Source: Gnetum montanum
Lineage: Eukaryota > Streptophyta > Gnetopsida > Gnetales > Gnetaceae
NCBI GenBank assembly: GCA_015680685.1
Contig: MNCI01027046.1
Coordinates: 159,405 to 190,731, forward strand
Length of the DNA stretch: 31,327 bases
Direction of reading: 5' to 3'
The notes under the pieces were generated by a model that saw only the letters and a program-made list of their open reading frames with translations, ran no database searches and was not told where the DNA came from. Below, one piece after another: positions 9,136 to 20,063 of this stretch. The number at the start of each line of letters is the position of its first letter. The first letter of the stretch is position 1. The position numbers and the translations under genes were made by a program.

Positions 9136-9811
9136 CCCAACGATCAGCATTTTAGGGGTTGGCAAATCATTTGAGCAGTGAGCATTCGAGAATTCCTAGC
9201 ATCTTTGCTACTCCCACACCTGAGCATCCAAGCTTGACAACTTGGCAAGTACCACAGCATAATCTTTCCTTGCACCAGCAAAGCTTGACGACTACCAACC
9301 CAGCAGGTCTAGCCTTTCTTGCAGCTGCTAGTACCACGTCTATGATGTCCCAGAGACTGTGATTGCACCACTACACTGCCACTATGCCTATCTGATGCCA
9401 CATATCAATTTCACATACTATTCAAAAAAAATTTACACTCCCCAATCTTGTGGTGATGCACTTCTCCACCTAAAATTTTGTGCCATTTTATTTTAGCATT
9501 TGTTTCAAATTTTTACCATAATTTTTTTTCATTTTTTCTACAATCAACATGCACTTGCATATTCATGTTACTATTTTTTCGAGTTGAGACTCTATGTTAC
9601 ATTCTTGCTTGTTGTCCTAGCTTCCACACAAACCTTACTAAAAACTCTTTTTACAAATTATTATTGTTATATCACATAAGTCCCTATCTGATCAACCGAA
9701 TCGTTCAGGGCACCTCATTTCTGTTTCTCCCAACATGACCCTTGCACAGATTCGGGGTTAGGTTGTACACTTGTGGACCTCTCGGTGTTCTAGCCACCGA
9801 TGTTTTCGAAT

Positions 9812-11945
9812 GTCATAGCAAGCTCCATGTACTCCATCATCTCCTTAATCTGCATCTCTTTCATGCAAATCTCTACTTTGTTATAGTTATTGAGCCCATC
9901 AAAGATAGGCTACCAGACATCACCTCCTTTCTTGAGCTACTAGAGGGCCTCATTAACCTTCACCTTTATCATCTAGATGTGTTTTTCATTGATTTCTTTC
10001 TATAGATCAGCCTAATCTCTGTAACAGTTCTTGACTCTCTCAAATTTGAGAGCCTTATTCTTTCAAGCAACTATCTTTGTTGCAAATTTTTGTCGAAGGA
10101 CTCAAACTTCCTCCATGGAGATATTTATATTTTTGGCTATCAATCTCCTTAGTTTAGTGTTCACGCTAGCTAGTTGCTCCTACTATTAATGGATAAATTA
10201 TTGCATTTGTAGATTCTGCACATCAAAATTCCACAGGCGATGATTCTCTACGGTTAAGATTTCATTCTTGTGGTGTGTCTAGACCAAGCCCTTCTGATTG
10301 GTGTATGTCTTAGCATTGTCCACGGACTAGTCAAAGACAGTTGTCTCATTTTCATTCTTAACTTGTTTGAGCCTATCCTGAAGTTGTTGGAAAGCTTCAT
10401 CACGTGTCCATGCAAGGTTGAGAAACGTGGGATCAACTAGGTGAGCTCTTAATTCAATAACCTCAGCAACCAAGCATTGGTTCTTATCTTTTGGTTGGTT
10501 ATTTCAAGTTGCCCCTTTAATATTATGCTCTTGCCCCTTGCTTCAAGCAGCTCCAACTAGGTTGTAGTGATGGTATCCAGAAGATTGAAGATATCTGAAA
10601 TCGATTACCCAGTTTCCACTAGTCAATCTAGCAACTCCTCATGCAAGGTTTTACTTAATCTATTGCTAACTATTCTTGTGAACATCTACACATCTCTAAG
10701 TGTAGAAACATCTGATACAAACACGGTAGGCACATTTAAGTCCTCGGCAATTCTATCGACAATCACCTCTACTACTATCTCCTTCCCATGGTATTACATC
10801 ATCAAGACAGTTTCCCCCTCACCCTCCTCCAACCACACCAAAAAAATAGCAACATTCCCAGAAATCTCTAGGAATTGCTGCTGTTGAGAGAGAGATACCA
10901 TTACCTCTTGGGCATTAGAATTTGATCTCACAGGCAACTACATTCATTAGGCAAAGAAAATCGATCCACCTCTTTCCATTTGGCTAATTGTTCAAACCAC
11001 TTCATTGAGGTGACTCATCGCTGAGTGATACATAAATGAATCACCACTACTCGTTCCTGCTCATTGCTCTTGCTCATGCAAGAGCTGCTCTCAGATCTCA
11101 TGCATGCATTCAAGGGCAACACAGGCCTCCAACATTGTTTCATGAGTGGGCAGTGGAGGTGGTGGTCACTGCTCCTCTTCTTAGATGATCTTAGCAGGCA
11201 CCTTATCTTTTATCATTTCTGCCTAAGAAGCAAATGGAGCACATCAAATGGTGTTGTTTGTATAGCGTATTATGCCTTCCCTCTTGCATACTTTTCTAAT
11301 GAGGCATGAAAAGGGAAGCATCTTCCTTCCATGTTCATTTTCTTTAAATTGCTTCTCTATCTCAAGATAAATCAACTATGAAAGCTTGATGAGGAATCAA
11401 CTGCTTAGAGTGGCACACGCATGGGTGGAGAAGGTGGTGATCTTGCTTGGCCTTATTATTGGATTGAGGTGGAAGGCCACAATCTTGAAGTATGCACACT
11501 CCGCTATGGTGAGCACAGCAAAATCCTTACGATCGACTCCATAACATTGTTGCGTTTATTTCTTCTTAATGTCAAGATTTTCCTGCATTGGGATTTTTGC
11601 AAGGTTGGCCCCAATTGTTGGTAATCCAAGAACTTTTGCAATGTCTTTCATCGAGTAGGACATTGAGATATCCTTGATTTTGACAATTGAACCAACTTAC
11701 CAATTGTTCCAGAAGAGATATATCTCTCCCATGTGCCACTCCCTGCTAGAAGTGATTGTGGACCACATAGGAGAGTTCTATAGCTAAGCTTTAACTTCTA
11801 ATGGTGTGAACTCCAAGAAAGGTCCAAACTTTAATTCTTGAAGCACCGATTTCTAGACCTCCCTATTCGTGATCTGCCTCAGGCAGGCTTCCATCAAGGT
11901 CACCTCAAGGTTCAATCTAGGTTCAAGTACCATCTGCAATCACAA
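9812..11945 (-). pseudogene. Broken gag-like / plant-mobile-type ORF with coiled-coil tail
   Basis: Reading the minus strand from 11945 down, a coding-like text with many stops is visible. It begins LEPRLNLEVTLMEACL, then KIKDISMSYSMKDIAKVLGL (about 11690-11630), then RPSKITTFSTHACATLSS followed by a Leu/Ile-rich helix and LPFSCLIRKVCKREGI (about 11340-11290). This order resembles the 'putative plant transposon protein' or plant mobile domain type found in retrotransposon ORFs (family from memory, not searched). From about 10500 down it becomes a heptad-rich coiled coil (AFQQLQDRLKQVKNENE near 10400-10345; MEEVRVLRQK near 10115). Stops and frame changes make it non-functional. It is truncated at 9806 where LTR B ends. 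The direction is confident; the family is only moderate. Confidence 0.5.
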
Positions 11946-11949
11946 CATA

Positions 11950-13405
11950 ACTAAGGAATAGCATTCAATGTATAACTCATAACATTTAAGTATCTTTCTC
12001 ATTAGGTGGTTACACTTTAGGCTAAATTTGGAGAATGGAAAATTGATTATTTTATCATTATTTTGATGATTTTAAACTTAGAATGTTACTGAAGCTTGTT
12101 GGAAAGGTTTAACTCTTATAATTTGATGTTTTAATGTTGGTTTCTTTGTTAAACCTTTGTGGAAGTTAGAAATTTTTCAAAAAAAAAAATTCGTCAAAAA
12201 CTTAAGGTTTGTAGCCCCTATGATGAAGAGCTTACCTATGGTAGCTATAAAGTTGAAGACTAGAGTGAATCAAACAAACGCTTAGGAAGATATGGCTCTT
12301 GCAAGGTTCTGGGCTTTGAAAAATTCAAAAACTCCCTTCTCATTTATGAGAAAATGTGAAAAATGCTAAGTGATGCTGCCTATTTATAGGCGAGTGGACC
12401 TTTACATCAACAAGATCTCGTATATGAGGTCCCATTTACATATGGGCTTCGTCAATGGGTATGCTAAGTGTTGCTACTTATTTATAGGTGAGTGGACCCC
12501 TACATCAATGGGATCTCATATACAGGGTCTCGTTTACATATGGGCTTCGTCAACGAGAAACCGTCTACGGAGCCTATGCCCAAAATTTCCACATTAAATA
12601 TTTTCAAAAATACAAGGAGTTCTCTTATGAAAGTAGTGTCCATGGAGAGCTAGAAAAGCTATGAACACGATGGAATACTTGAAGAGGGCTCATGAATGCT
12701 CAAAATTTGGGAAAAAATTAGAGAATGAAATTTAATGGAGAAGATGCCTTAAAGAGCGCATAGTTGGATGCATCGATGGGGCACACAAACAATTTGATTA
12801 CCGAAATACCTAAGAATAAGGAACTTAACTATCCCAACCAAGAGATATGCAAGTGGATCCTTCCCATAGTAAGCACATGCCTTTTTTGCCCTTGCATAAC
12901 CTCAACTAAGGAGTCGATGGGTCCCACAGTTGATTAATGGTTATAAAAAGTTGAGGAGCGACCTAGAAGAGTCTATCTAAGAACTTTAACATATCAAACT
13001 AAGACATTGAACAAGAACATGGACAACCAGCAGTAAGGTAAGTTATGGAAAGCACTAATGGATAAGAGAAAAAATGGAATGACATTTCCAATTGTTGTCA
13101 CATGAAGTCCCTTATGGATTTTATAGTTAAATGACCCGATAAAGTCCATCCTTGATCCAGATCAAAACCAACCACTTGCAATGACTTTGCATTGCCACTC
13201 AAAGACTAGACCACCCCCTTGACACACAAGAATGCTTCCACAGATCAAATACCATTCCTTATTTGAGAAAAAAAGAGAAGCAGGAAGTGAGAAAAGGCCT
13301 TAGTTAGAGGGGAACATCAGACATAGGTAACATGTCTTTCTAGTTCCATAACCAGTACTTATAGCCCATTATTTTATCTAAGGGGTGTGCTTTAAATTTC
13401 CATCA
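11950..13405 (-). mobile_element. LTR-like region between integrase and gag-like ORF, minus orientation
   Basis: On the minus strand, a run of As with one G (13432-13406) is followed by TGATGGAAATTTAAAG at 13405, which looks like a polypurine tract and LTR start. The same strand then has a duplicated segment with CTATAAATAGGC TATA boxes (12363-12558) and a leader of about 400 bp before the gag-like text. No CA end, primer-binding site or second copy is visible, so the limits are approximate. Confidence 0.45.
12363..12558 (-). repeat. 98 bp tandem duplication carrying a TATA box
   Basis: Units 12363-12460 and 12461-12558 both start ATGCTAAGTG and end in GGGCTTCGTCAA plus 7 bp, with about 15 differences. 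Each contains CTATTTATAGG or CTTATTTATAGG; on the minus strand these read CCTATAAATAGGC and CCTATAAATAAG, good TATA boxes. The duplication would place two alternative core promoters 98 bp apart. Confidence 0.85.
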
Positions 13406-14140
13406 GTTTTTTTTTTTTTCTTTTTTTTTTTTAATTTTATGTTTTTGTAGATTTTTTTTATGGAAACCACACCATGCAAAGACTTATTTAACTTTTTGTT
13501 ATTGGTTGATGTGGAATGGTAAGAAATCCATAAAAACTCTCATGCACTCAAGTAAGTAGAGAGGTGCAAAGAGATTCGAATCCCCTTGAAGTCACACCTT
13601 ATTCATACCTTTGAATCTTTTCCAAGTTTGGAAACTACCAAGGTCACAAGTTCATTAAAGTTTTATTAATGAAAAAGGAACCTCGTATTTCCAAAATAAG
13701 GAAAACCATAGAGTTTGTGAATGGGTGGATGATGTGAACTTACTGCCTATTTCATGAAAAAGAAATTTTGTGTTAGTCATCAATCATCGAAATTCAAAAA
13801 TAGAAACCAAACATTAGCAATCAAAGCCATTAAATACAAACCACCATTAGCAAACAGCTACAACATCACTGTGTCTTGTTGATAACAAAGCATTTTATTA
13901 AAAAAACAAGAAGAAAAATTCATATCAAAATAAAGTAAAATATAAAAGAAATTATAAAATATTCAAGAAACTCAAAACAACTAACGATGTTGTAAAACAA
14001 AAATTGGAAAAATAACAAAGTGTAAAATAAGAAGGTATAAAAACAAAGAAACTGTAAAACAAAAAAGTCAATGGTTAGCACGAATGGCCATCTCCCCCAC
14101 TACTAAGTTGAAAGAAGATCTGAAAAATTGAGTGAAGTTA
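13406..14140 (-). other. A-rich 3' untranslated region of the minus-strand element
   Basis: There is no gene. It lies between the end of integrase and the putative polypurine tract and LTR start. It is strongly A-rich on the plus strand between 13860 and 14060. Nothing else recognisable was seen. Confidence 0.4.
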
Positions 14141-14144
14141 TCCA

Positions 14145-15260
14145 TCTGATGAGATGTTGCTTCCACTGGCTTGCTTAGGCTCATGGAAAGATTTGACTTG
14201 TTGTGTGTTGACCAGTTGCTTCTTGTTTGGGCTCTCAGGTTTGTAAATTAACATGGACCTAGAAGAAAATGTTTCATAAATGATGTAAGGTCCTTCCCAC
14301 AACATTTGGAACTTAGTTCATTGAGGTATGTGTGTGGGGTTCTAATAGAGGACCTTGTCTCCATGTCAAAATTTAGCTTTCCTTATCCTAAGGTCATGGC
14401 ATTTTTTGTTGAATGCCTTATGCACTTCATTTAAGGATAAGGCCATTAATCGATTCTCATCTAGCATGTTGAGGTTGATCAATCTCTGTTTTTGTGCTAA
14501 TCTTAGGCCAAGATCTAAGTCATAGGCTATTGAAAGTATACAAAACTCATATTGAATTGGAAGAGTTGAAAGTTTTCCGTACACCAACTCATAGGGAAAG
14601 TAGCCTATAGGAAGTTTCCATGTGGAGAGGTAAGCCCAAAGGGCATCGTTGGGTTTCATGCTCTAGTCTCTCCCATATTTGCTAACTGTTCTTGTTAAGA
14701 TCTTTGTGATCTCCTTATTGGTGACTTCAGCTTAACCACTGGCTTGGAGGTGGTAGGGTGTTGTTAGTTTTTGTTCAACCCCCAAGTGTTGCATGAGCTT
14801 GCAAAAAGTAGCGCTTGTAAAACAAGTACTATTATCAAAAATTAGTGCACATGGCACTCCAAACTTGTTTACAATATTCTATTGTACAAACCAAGCTGCA
14901 GTGGAAGACGTATAGTTGGTGATGGCTGCTACTTCTACCCACTTGGCACAATAGTCAACAACGACTATTATGTACACCTTTTCATTTGACATGGGCATGA
15001 TGGGATCCATAAAGTCTATGTCCCAAATGTCAAAGGATTCCAGTGATTGCATCCACTGTTGAGGCCCCTCCATTTGAGCGATCATCCCACCATCCCGTTA
15101 ACAGCATTCACAAAAGCAAACAAATTGGTGGACATCCCTAAAGATTGTTGGCCACTAATACCCTACCATCAAGATCTTAATGGTTGTACGTCTCCCTACA
15201 TAGTCACCCCCACAAGGGCCCTCATGAGCATCTTGGAGAATGTGCAGTTGATCAACATCA
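14145..15260 (-). pseudogene. Integrase of a Ty3/gypsy (Athila/Tat-like) element, interrupted
   Basis: In minus-strand order the first part is the zinc-binding region with HILQDAHEGPCGGDYVGRR (about 15245-15190) and a C-x-C-C cluster near 15110. The core follows, with FDIWDIDFMDP (first Asp, about 15030), YCAKWVEVAA, CALIFDNSTCF (second Asp, about 14850; Ser replaces the usual Gly) and a TAA-interrupted QASG-AEVTNKE with the catalytic Glu (about 14740). The 14659-14366 block has the conserved WAYLSTWKLPIGYFPYELVYG. The C-terminal domain with GDKVLY and LWEGPYIIYE runs to about 14150. All three catalytic acids are still present, but several stops break the frame. Confidence 0.92.
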
Positions 15261-15499
15261 AGGACACACCAATGAACTAGGCCATCGACACACACCTTTT
15301 AAAGATGTCTGTTGATTTCCATGAAGTGTTTGGCTTAATGAAGAAACTGTTATTTCTTCCAGTGGACCAAATCTTATGGCATCTCTTAAGTGAGAAGATA
15401 TGTGAGGATGTCATTATACCAATTTGGTTCAACGGGAACTTGTTCATTTATTGCACCAACAAAGAGGAGTTCATCAAAAAATTGATCAAAGAGCATGCT

Positions 15500-15900
15500 C
15501 TCCTCCTCTTTGTTGTCCCATTGTAATCGAGACAAGTGATCAACGACCACATTCTCAGTTTCCTTTCGATCTACCATTCTAAGAACAAACTCCTGTAAGA
15601 TCACTAACCACCATATGACAAGGGGGCTCATTGTCAACTTGTTCATGAGAAAGCAAATGGCACTGTGATCCGTGTGTACAAATACCTTGTATCCAAGCAC
15701 ATAGTGCCTGAATTTCTCCAACGCATACACCACTACCAATAGCTCCTTTTCCATTATGATGTAATTGAGTTGTGCACCCACAATGCTTCATCTTGTGTAG
15801 TAAATATAATAAGCACGTTTTTGATCGTCCAACTACGTAAGCATAGCTCCCAAGGCATAGTGCAATGTGCCTATCATGATGTGAAATGGACAAACCTAAT
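15500..15900 (-). pseudogene. RNase H domain of the minus-strand Ty3/gypsy element
   Basis: The frame at 15781-15386 contains MEKELLVVVYALEKFRHYVL, VFVHTDHSAICFLMNK and LQEFVLRMVDRKETENVVVD followed by HLSRL. This is the standard sequence of plant Ty3/gypsy RNase H, including the TDH segment and the closing DHLSRL. This open stretch is the longest intact piece of this pol. The N-terminal part before 15781 is in another frame. The enzyme would degrade the RNA strand of the RNA-DNA hybrid. Confidence 0.93.
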
Positions 15901-17030
15901 TAGGTGCTCATAGAATTGGAGTTTCTACAAGCTTCTTCTTAAGCTACTAAAATTCTTTTTGCATTCCTTGGTCCATATAAATGAAGCATCTTTCTTTGTA
16001 AGCTTGACCAATGGTTTAGCGATCTTAGAAAAATTCTCTATGAATCACCAATAGTAGCCACTGTGTCCGAGGAATGATTGGGCATCTTTAATAGTTTCCA
16101 ATTAATGGGTTATTCCTTGGATGACCCTAATCTTTTTAGAGTTTACCTCAATCCCTACTTGAGAAATTCTATGTCCCAACACAATGCCCTCATGGACCAT
16201 GAGATGGCTCTTTTGCCAATTGAGCTAAAGATTAGTCTCCATGCACCTTTTAAGCACTTGCTCAAGGTGGTCTAAGGCTTTCTCAAATGTAGCATCATAG
16301 GTGGAAAAGTCATCCATGACAACTTCGACCCCGCTACTAATCCACTACTAAAAAATACTTAGGACAAGGCATTGGAATGTTGTAGGCGCATTGCATAGAC
16401 CAAAAGGCATCTTTTCACATGCAAAGTCCCCCAAGGACTTGTGAATATTGTTTTGGCCTAACCTTCTAGTGCAATCTAAATCTAGTTATAGCCACTATAA
16501 CCATCCAAAAAGCTTTAATAGCAATGCCCAGAGATAGTGTCTAACACCTAGTTCACAAATGATAATAGAAAATGATCTTTGTAGATCATCATCTTCAACA
16601 GCCTGAAATCAATATAGACTTGTCACTTGCCATCTTTCTTTGGCACAATCACAAGTGGGCTAACCCACTCACTATCCGCAATGGGATAGATAAACCCTAT
16701 CTTGAGGAATTATTTAATTTCCTCTTTGATGATCTTCTTTAATTTGGGATTTAGCCACCTCTACAATTACCTCTTAGGCTTGATGGAAGGATTAGTATAG
16801 ATGTGATGCTGGCACTTCCAAGGATCAATCCCTGCAAGTTCAGGATATGACCAAGCAAAGGTTGTTGGCCATTTATTAACCACATTCAGCAGCATCTTTT
16901 TCTGCTTAAGAGCAAGATTGGCATTAATTATTACTGGCTTACCATTTTTTAGGAATGCACACTCCATGCCAGCAAGTAGAGCTTTCAACTCTAAGGGCTT
17001 GTGTTTAAAATTTTCAAGGATTTTCAACTC
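15901..17030 (-). pseudogene. Reverse transcriptase of the minus-strand Ty3/gypsy element, interrupted
   Basis: In order on the minus strand: TFAWSYPELAGIDPWKCQHH (about 16860-16805), KIGFIYPIADSEWVSPLVIV and PKKDGK-QVYIDF (W replaced by TGA, about 16640), SFLDGYSGYN followed by two TAG stops at Gln positions (about 16490-16465), PFGLCNAPTTFQ, the catalytic MDDFSTY box (about 16318-16298, the F/Y before MDD replaced by Val), HLEQVLKRCMETNLQLNW, GIVLGHRIS and FLGHSGYYW. The -LNW-KCHFMV-EGIVLGH-like wording and FLGH are typical of the Athila/Tat side of plant Ty3/gypsy. At least eight stops make it dead. Confidence 0.94.
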
Positions 17031-17289
17031 TTCTCAATAAGTATCATTAGGTTCATTATTAGAGAGTTGGTGATGAACTTGTTGTAGTTCATCCATGCCT
17101 TCAACATAGATACATGTTAAGCCCTCAATTGGTTCCATGCAAAGTGTGCTGCTTTCAAAATCAACTATCAACCACTAGGTACCCTCATGTTTTGTGATTG
17201 CTGCGTACAAGCACTTTTGAATTTTAGATTCCTCTACACACTATTTGCATGCTTTGATTGATGTGCTTTTGATAGACCATAACTTCTAC

Positions 17290-17852
17290 ACACATTTGCA
17301 CCCTATATCAATGTACACGATGCATGGAATTCTTTTCTTCTCGATCTTTCGAAAAGTATTTTCCTAGAAATTTCCAGGGAAAGATCTCTTATGTCCATTT
17401 GTGTATTAATAGTGCTTAACCAAGCCCTTTCCATAATAATTGGGAAAACCCCCTTGCAATTGTCAACCTTAATCACCAAAAAATCAATAGGATAGGACCA
17501 TCCACAGAGTGACCACAATGTCCTCCACTAATCCCAAGGGAATAGTGATGGACTGATTTGCCAATTCTAAACGAATGTTGCTCTTCTTAAGAGGAGGCAG
17601 GTTCTAGGCTTTGTACATTTCATGAAAAATTAAATTAACACCAAAACCTAAATCAAGAAGAGCCTTGCATGGCTCATTTCCAGCGATATGCAAGTAGATG
17701 AGGGGACTTCCAGGATCATCTCTTTTCCTGGGAAGGTTGCCAACTTTGATCCAATTGGATACAACGTGGGTTAACATGACTGTGCAAATCTTGAAAGGCA
17801 TTTGGTTTAAAGGGTTCTCAAAAGCAATAGATGCAAAGGATGAAGGAGACAT
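17290..17852 (-). pseudogene. Aspartic protease region of the minus-strand Ty3/gypsy element
   Basis: The open segment 17852-17604 ends in NEPCKALLDLGFGVNLIFHE, with D-L-G at 17655-17647 in the place of the retropepsin active site. After the stop the frame continues with LELANQSITIPLGLVED, YPIDFLVIKVDN, and VFPIIMERAWLSTIN at about 17440-17400. The last is the usual beta-strand plus 'GRPFL' place, here ERAWL. The order protease, RT, RNase H, integrase is the Ty3/gypsy order. Confidence 0.85.
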
Positions 17853-18225
17853 AGGACAACCAACTGCATAAGTTGGTGAAGGCTTTGTAAGCCTATTGGT
17901 TTGAAAGAATGGTCTTTTTCTAGGGTTGGGTTCTAAACCACTTGGTGGAGGAACCCATTGTAAGTTAATAGCCCTGGTAGCACTACATTGCTATGGCTAC
18001 ACGGGAGTCTCACCCTGCATGGATAGGACAGGCGGTAATTGGGTTGAGGTGGAGGGGCATGTGCAAAAGAATGAGAAGCATGATAAGGATATGGGGATTC
18101 CCTTCTAGGAGATGAAGAATGAGTTTTGTAATACTTGGAAGGGTAGTAGTGATGCTGAAAAAAAGTGTGACTAGAAAAGTCACGTGAATACATGGGTTGC
18201 TGAACATGATTAACATATACATTCC
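17853..18225 (-). pseudogene. Gag tail / gag-protease linker of the minus-strand element
   Basis: The frame at 18193-17933 gives a His/Tyr/Pro/Ser-rich, low-complexity text (SPYPYHASHSFAHAPPPQPN). This is a usual composition for the end of gag. It stops where the copia 3' end begins, so the main gag of this element is missing from this side. Confidence 0.45.
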
Positions 18226-18227
18226 AG

Positions 18228-18239
18228 CTTAAGGGGGAG
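18228..18239 (+). promoter_or_regulatory. Ty1/copia polypurine tract
   Basis: GCTTAAGGGGGAG directly precedes TGTTCGTATG. A short G-rich tract followed by TGTT is the typical polypurine tract and LTR start of plant Ty1/copia elements. It fixes the element's direction as plus. Confidence 0.8.
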
Positions 18240-18530
18240 TGTTCGTATGCTCCTTATTTTAGAATGATTCGGTTAGGATAATACCAAATCAATCTATGTT
18301 GGGGCTAATTGACTTGGTTACAGATTTATGGGAAGATTGCTATCTTATTTCCTCTTTTTAGGCTTGACATTATCTTTTAAAATAAATGGCCTGCTTGCCT
18401 TTTTTTAGTGCCTTTTAGTTTTTCCCTTTTTTAGAACAAAGTGTCTACCACATGTATCTATATATTGTAATCGTTTACAAGGCAGTAAAGCAAGAGAGAG
18501 ATTATTTTCTTCCAAAAGGTTTTAATAACA
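18240..18530 (+). mobile_element. 3' LTR of a Ty1/copia element
   Basis: It starts TGTTCGTATGC right after the polypurine tract and ends TTTTAATAACA, giving 291 bp with TG...CA ends. It has a TATA-like TATCTATATATTG at about 18456-18468, and ends in a form usual for plant copia LTRs. Only a few tens of bases of internal copia sequence precede it (about 18195-18239), so the body is deleted or lost in a rearrangement with the minus-strand gypsy element. Confidence 0.82.
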
Positions 18531-18787
18531 ATTGATGATATGTTTAAATTGATGATGTACAACTACAATTGTATCAATTAGAAATCAAATTACATTCTTT
18601 GTTAGATTTATATAATTAATTTTCTATTTTCCTTTCAAAATTATAAATGAGATGTTCTTCAACCATCTCCCTGGAATCAAACTCTACTTTTTAAATATAA
18701 CATTTTCACACTAACTACAATACCAAACAAGGTTTTTTCAAAGTAAATATAAATATTGTATAATATATATTCTCATATTTTAGCTAA
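18531..18787. other. AT-rich sequence, nothing recognised
   Basis: No coding potential, repeats or RNA genes could be supported. Confidence 0.3.
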
Positions 18788-18832
18788 CTCATTTTGTTGG
18801 GACCATGTTACAAGGATGAAGATGATGATATA
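18788..18832 (+). mobile_element. Possible decayed RTE LINE 3' end
   Basis: CATTTTGTTGGGACCATGTT followed by GATGAAGATGATGAT resembles the tail at 19291-19335. Only the tail is recognisable. Confidence 0.4.
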
Positions 18833-19079
18833 TTCTTCTAGTTTGAATTTAAACTTTTTTATAAAGTATCATCTTTATTATTATTATATACTTGTATTCA
18901 TTAGCCATCATACATAAGTTTAGCCAATGAGATGGTAGTTCAATCAATGATTCATTGGTTCATCAACCAAGTCATTCATTTCTAAAAAGATACTAAAACA
19001 AAGACTATTACCTTTGGGGGGGTTCTTTTATCTCTTAGCATTAATCATTAATATTGAATGTATTACCAATTATCTGCTG

Positions 19080-19345
19080 CAACTTGCTTAACTTTTGCAA
19101 TTATGAAAATCATGAAGGTTGTATATGTGCAAAGAAGATATGATAATGAGCCTATTAAAAAAAAGGTTGCTGCAAGCTAAAAAAACACATGATAAAAAAT
19201 AACTAAAAATGTTTTGAGGAAATTGTGAATAAATAAGGATATAACTCTTTATAGAGACAAATGGTGAAAGAGAACTTATGTAGCAAACCCTATTTTGTTG
19301 GGACAAAGCTCAGATGATGATGATGATGATGATGAATGTTGTATG
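19080..19345 (+). mobile_element. 3' end of an RTE-type LINE with GAT-repeat tail
   Basis: A decayed C-terminal reverse-transcriptase text is visible (VQRRYDNEPIKKK at about 19120-19160), matching the place of DHVQRTSDSKPIKKD in the copy at 27358-27510. It ends AACCCTATTTTGTTGGGACA, AAGCTCAGAT, then (GAT)n to 19334. Plant RTE elements end in this way, with a conserved '...CCC-TTTTGTTGGGACAAAGCT-' and a short tandem repeat instead of poly-A. Confidence 0.75.
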
Positions 19346-19834
19346 TATGGTAATCCTATCATAGATGAGATACAATACCAAGATGATCATGAAGGCTATA
19401 TGCATTAATTAATAACCCTTGCAACATCCAAATTAACTAAACAACAAAGGAAAAATAGATGGAACCTAACATTGCTCAAGATTTTAGTACTAATTCAACT
19501 TCTACATCTATATTATGAAATATCATCCTATAGCTAATTAATTTAGTTGCAAGATATTACAATAAACAATAGTCATGATTACTTGGCGAATGTGTCTATG
19601 ACCTTTTGGGCAAGATAAAACCCCTATAGCAATGCAACAAATATAATTCTATTCACCATGGAATTAACTAAGAAGAAGAGAGTAGTAGAGTTAAATTCAT
19701 ATGAATAGTGAGTGATGAATGACAAAGTGTGATAGTAGAGCCTAAGATCATCCCATTTCCGATGGCGCACTTTTTAAAGCCTCAATCCCTAGGGGGCTAG
19801 CATTATCACAACTTGCTCCATAATTGCCTAATTC

Positions 19835-20063
19835 TTGGTTGTCCCCATAGTCTTATTGCCTTTGGTTGGTAGTTTCGTAGTAGGTGCTTTCAAATGTTTT
19901 CTAGGTTTAGAAGGAACCATCATAGTAACCACCACATTCATTTCATTTTCTTCTATCTTATCCTTGATTGCTTTTTATGAAGTCGCATTGGGAGATAGTG
20001 CTTGCTATATCAAAATTACTCCATGAACAATCGAAGTTGTTTTCAATCATGTCTTCAACTTCT
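19835..20063 (+). pseudogene. nad5: Nuclear copy of mitochondrial nad5 5' region (NUMT), decayed
   Basis: The frame at 19835-20024 encodes [40 protein letters not shown] and [20 protein letters not shown]. It matches from memory the start of plant mitochondrial NADH dehydrogenase subunit 5 (Complex I, ND5, N-terminal membrane helices) in order and without gaps. The TGA at 20025 falls where ND5 has Trp, and a weaker continuation is readable to about 20063. In the mitochondrion the protein is a proton-pumping subunit of the inner-membrane Complex I. Here it is a short fragment with many substitutions, no clear ATG start, AT-rich nuclear flanks and transposons all around, so it is a non-functional transfer. 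Confidence 0.85.

Larger units (their letters stand above)
7290..9806 (+). mobile_element. LTR B, long diverged copy of the LTR A family
   Basis: It shares the ordered blocks listed for LTR A but is more than twice as long. The extra length lies in the upstream half (7500-8950), which is filled by diverged sub-repeats with CAAATTTT..., GTAGC and GCTTGACA motifs, and by a 470 bp tandem duplication. The TATA box is at about 9124-9134. The common end block reaches GATGTTTTC at 9806, after which unrelated minus-strand coding remains begin. The 5' edge is uncertain. Confidence 0.68.

Noticed and set aside
9478-10005. Two plus-strand frames of 86-87 codons
   Set aside because: The first is T-rich LTR B sequence; the second spans the LTR edge and the antisense of the gag-like ORF.
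10567-11309. Plus-strand frames of 106 and 81 codons
   Set aside because: Antisense to the minus-strand gag-like ORF, whose text makes better protein sense.
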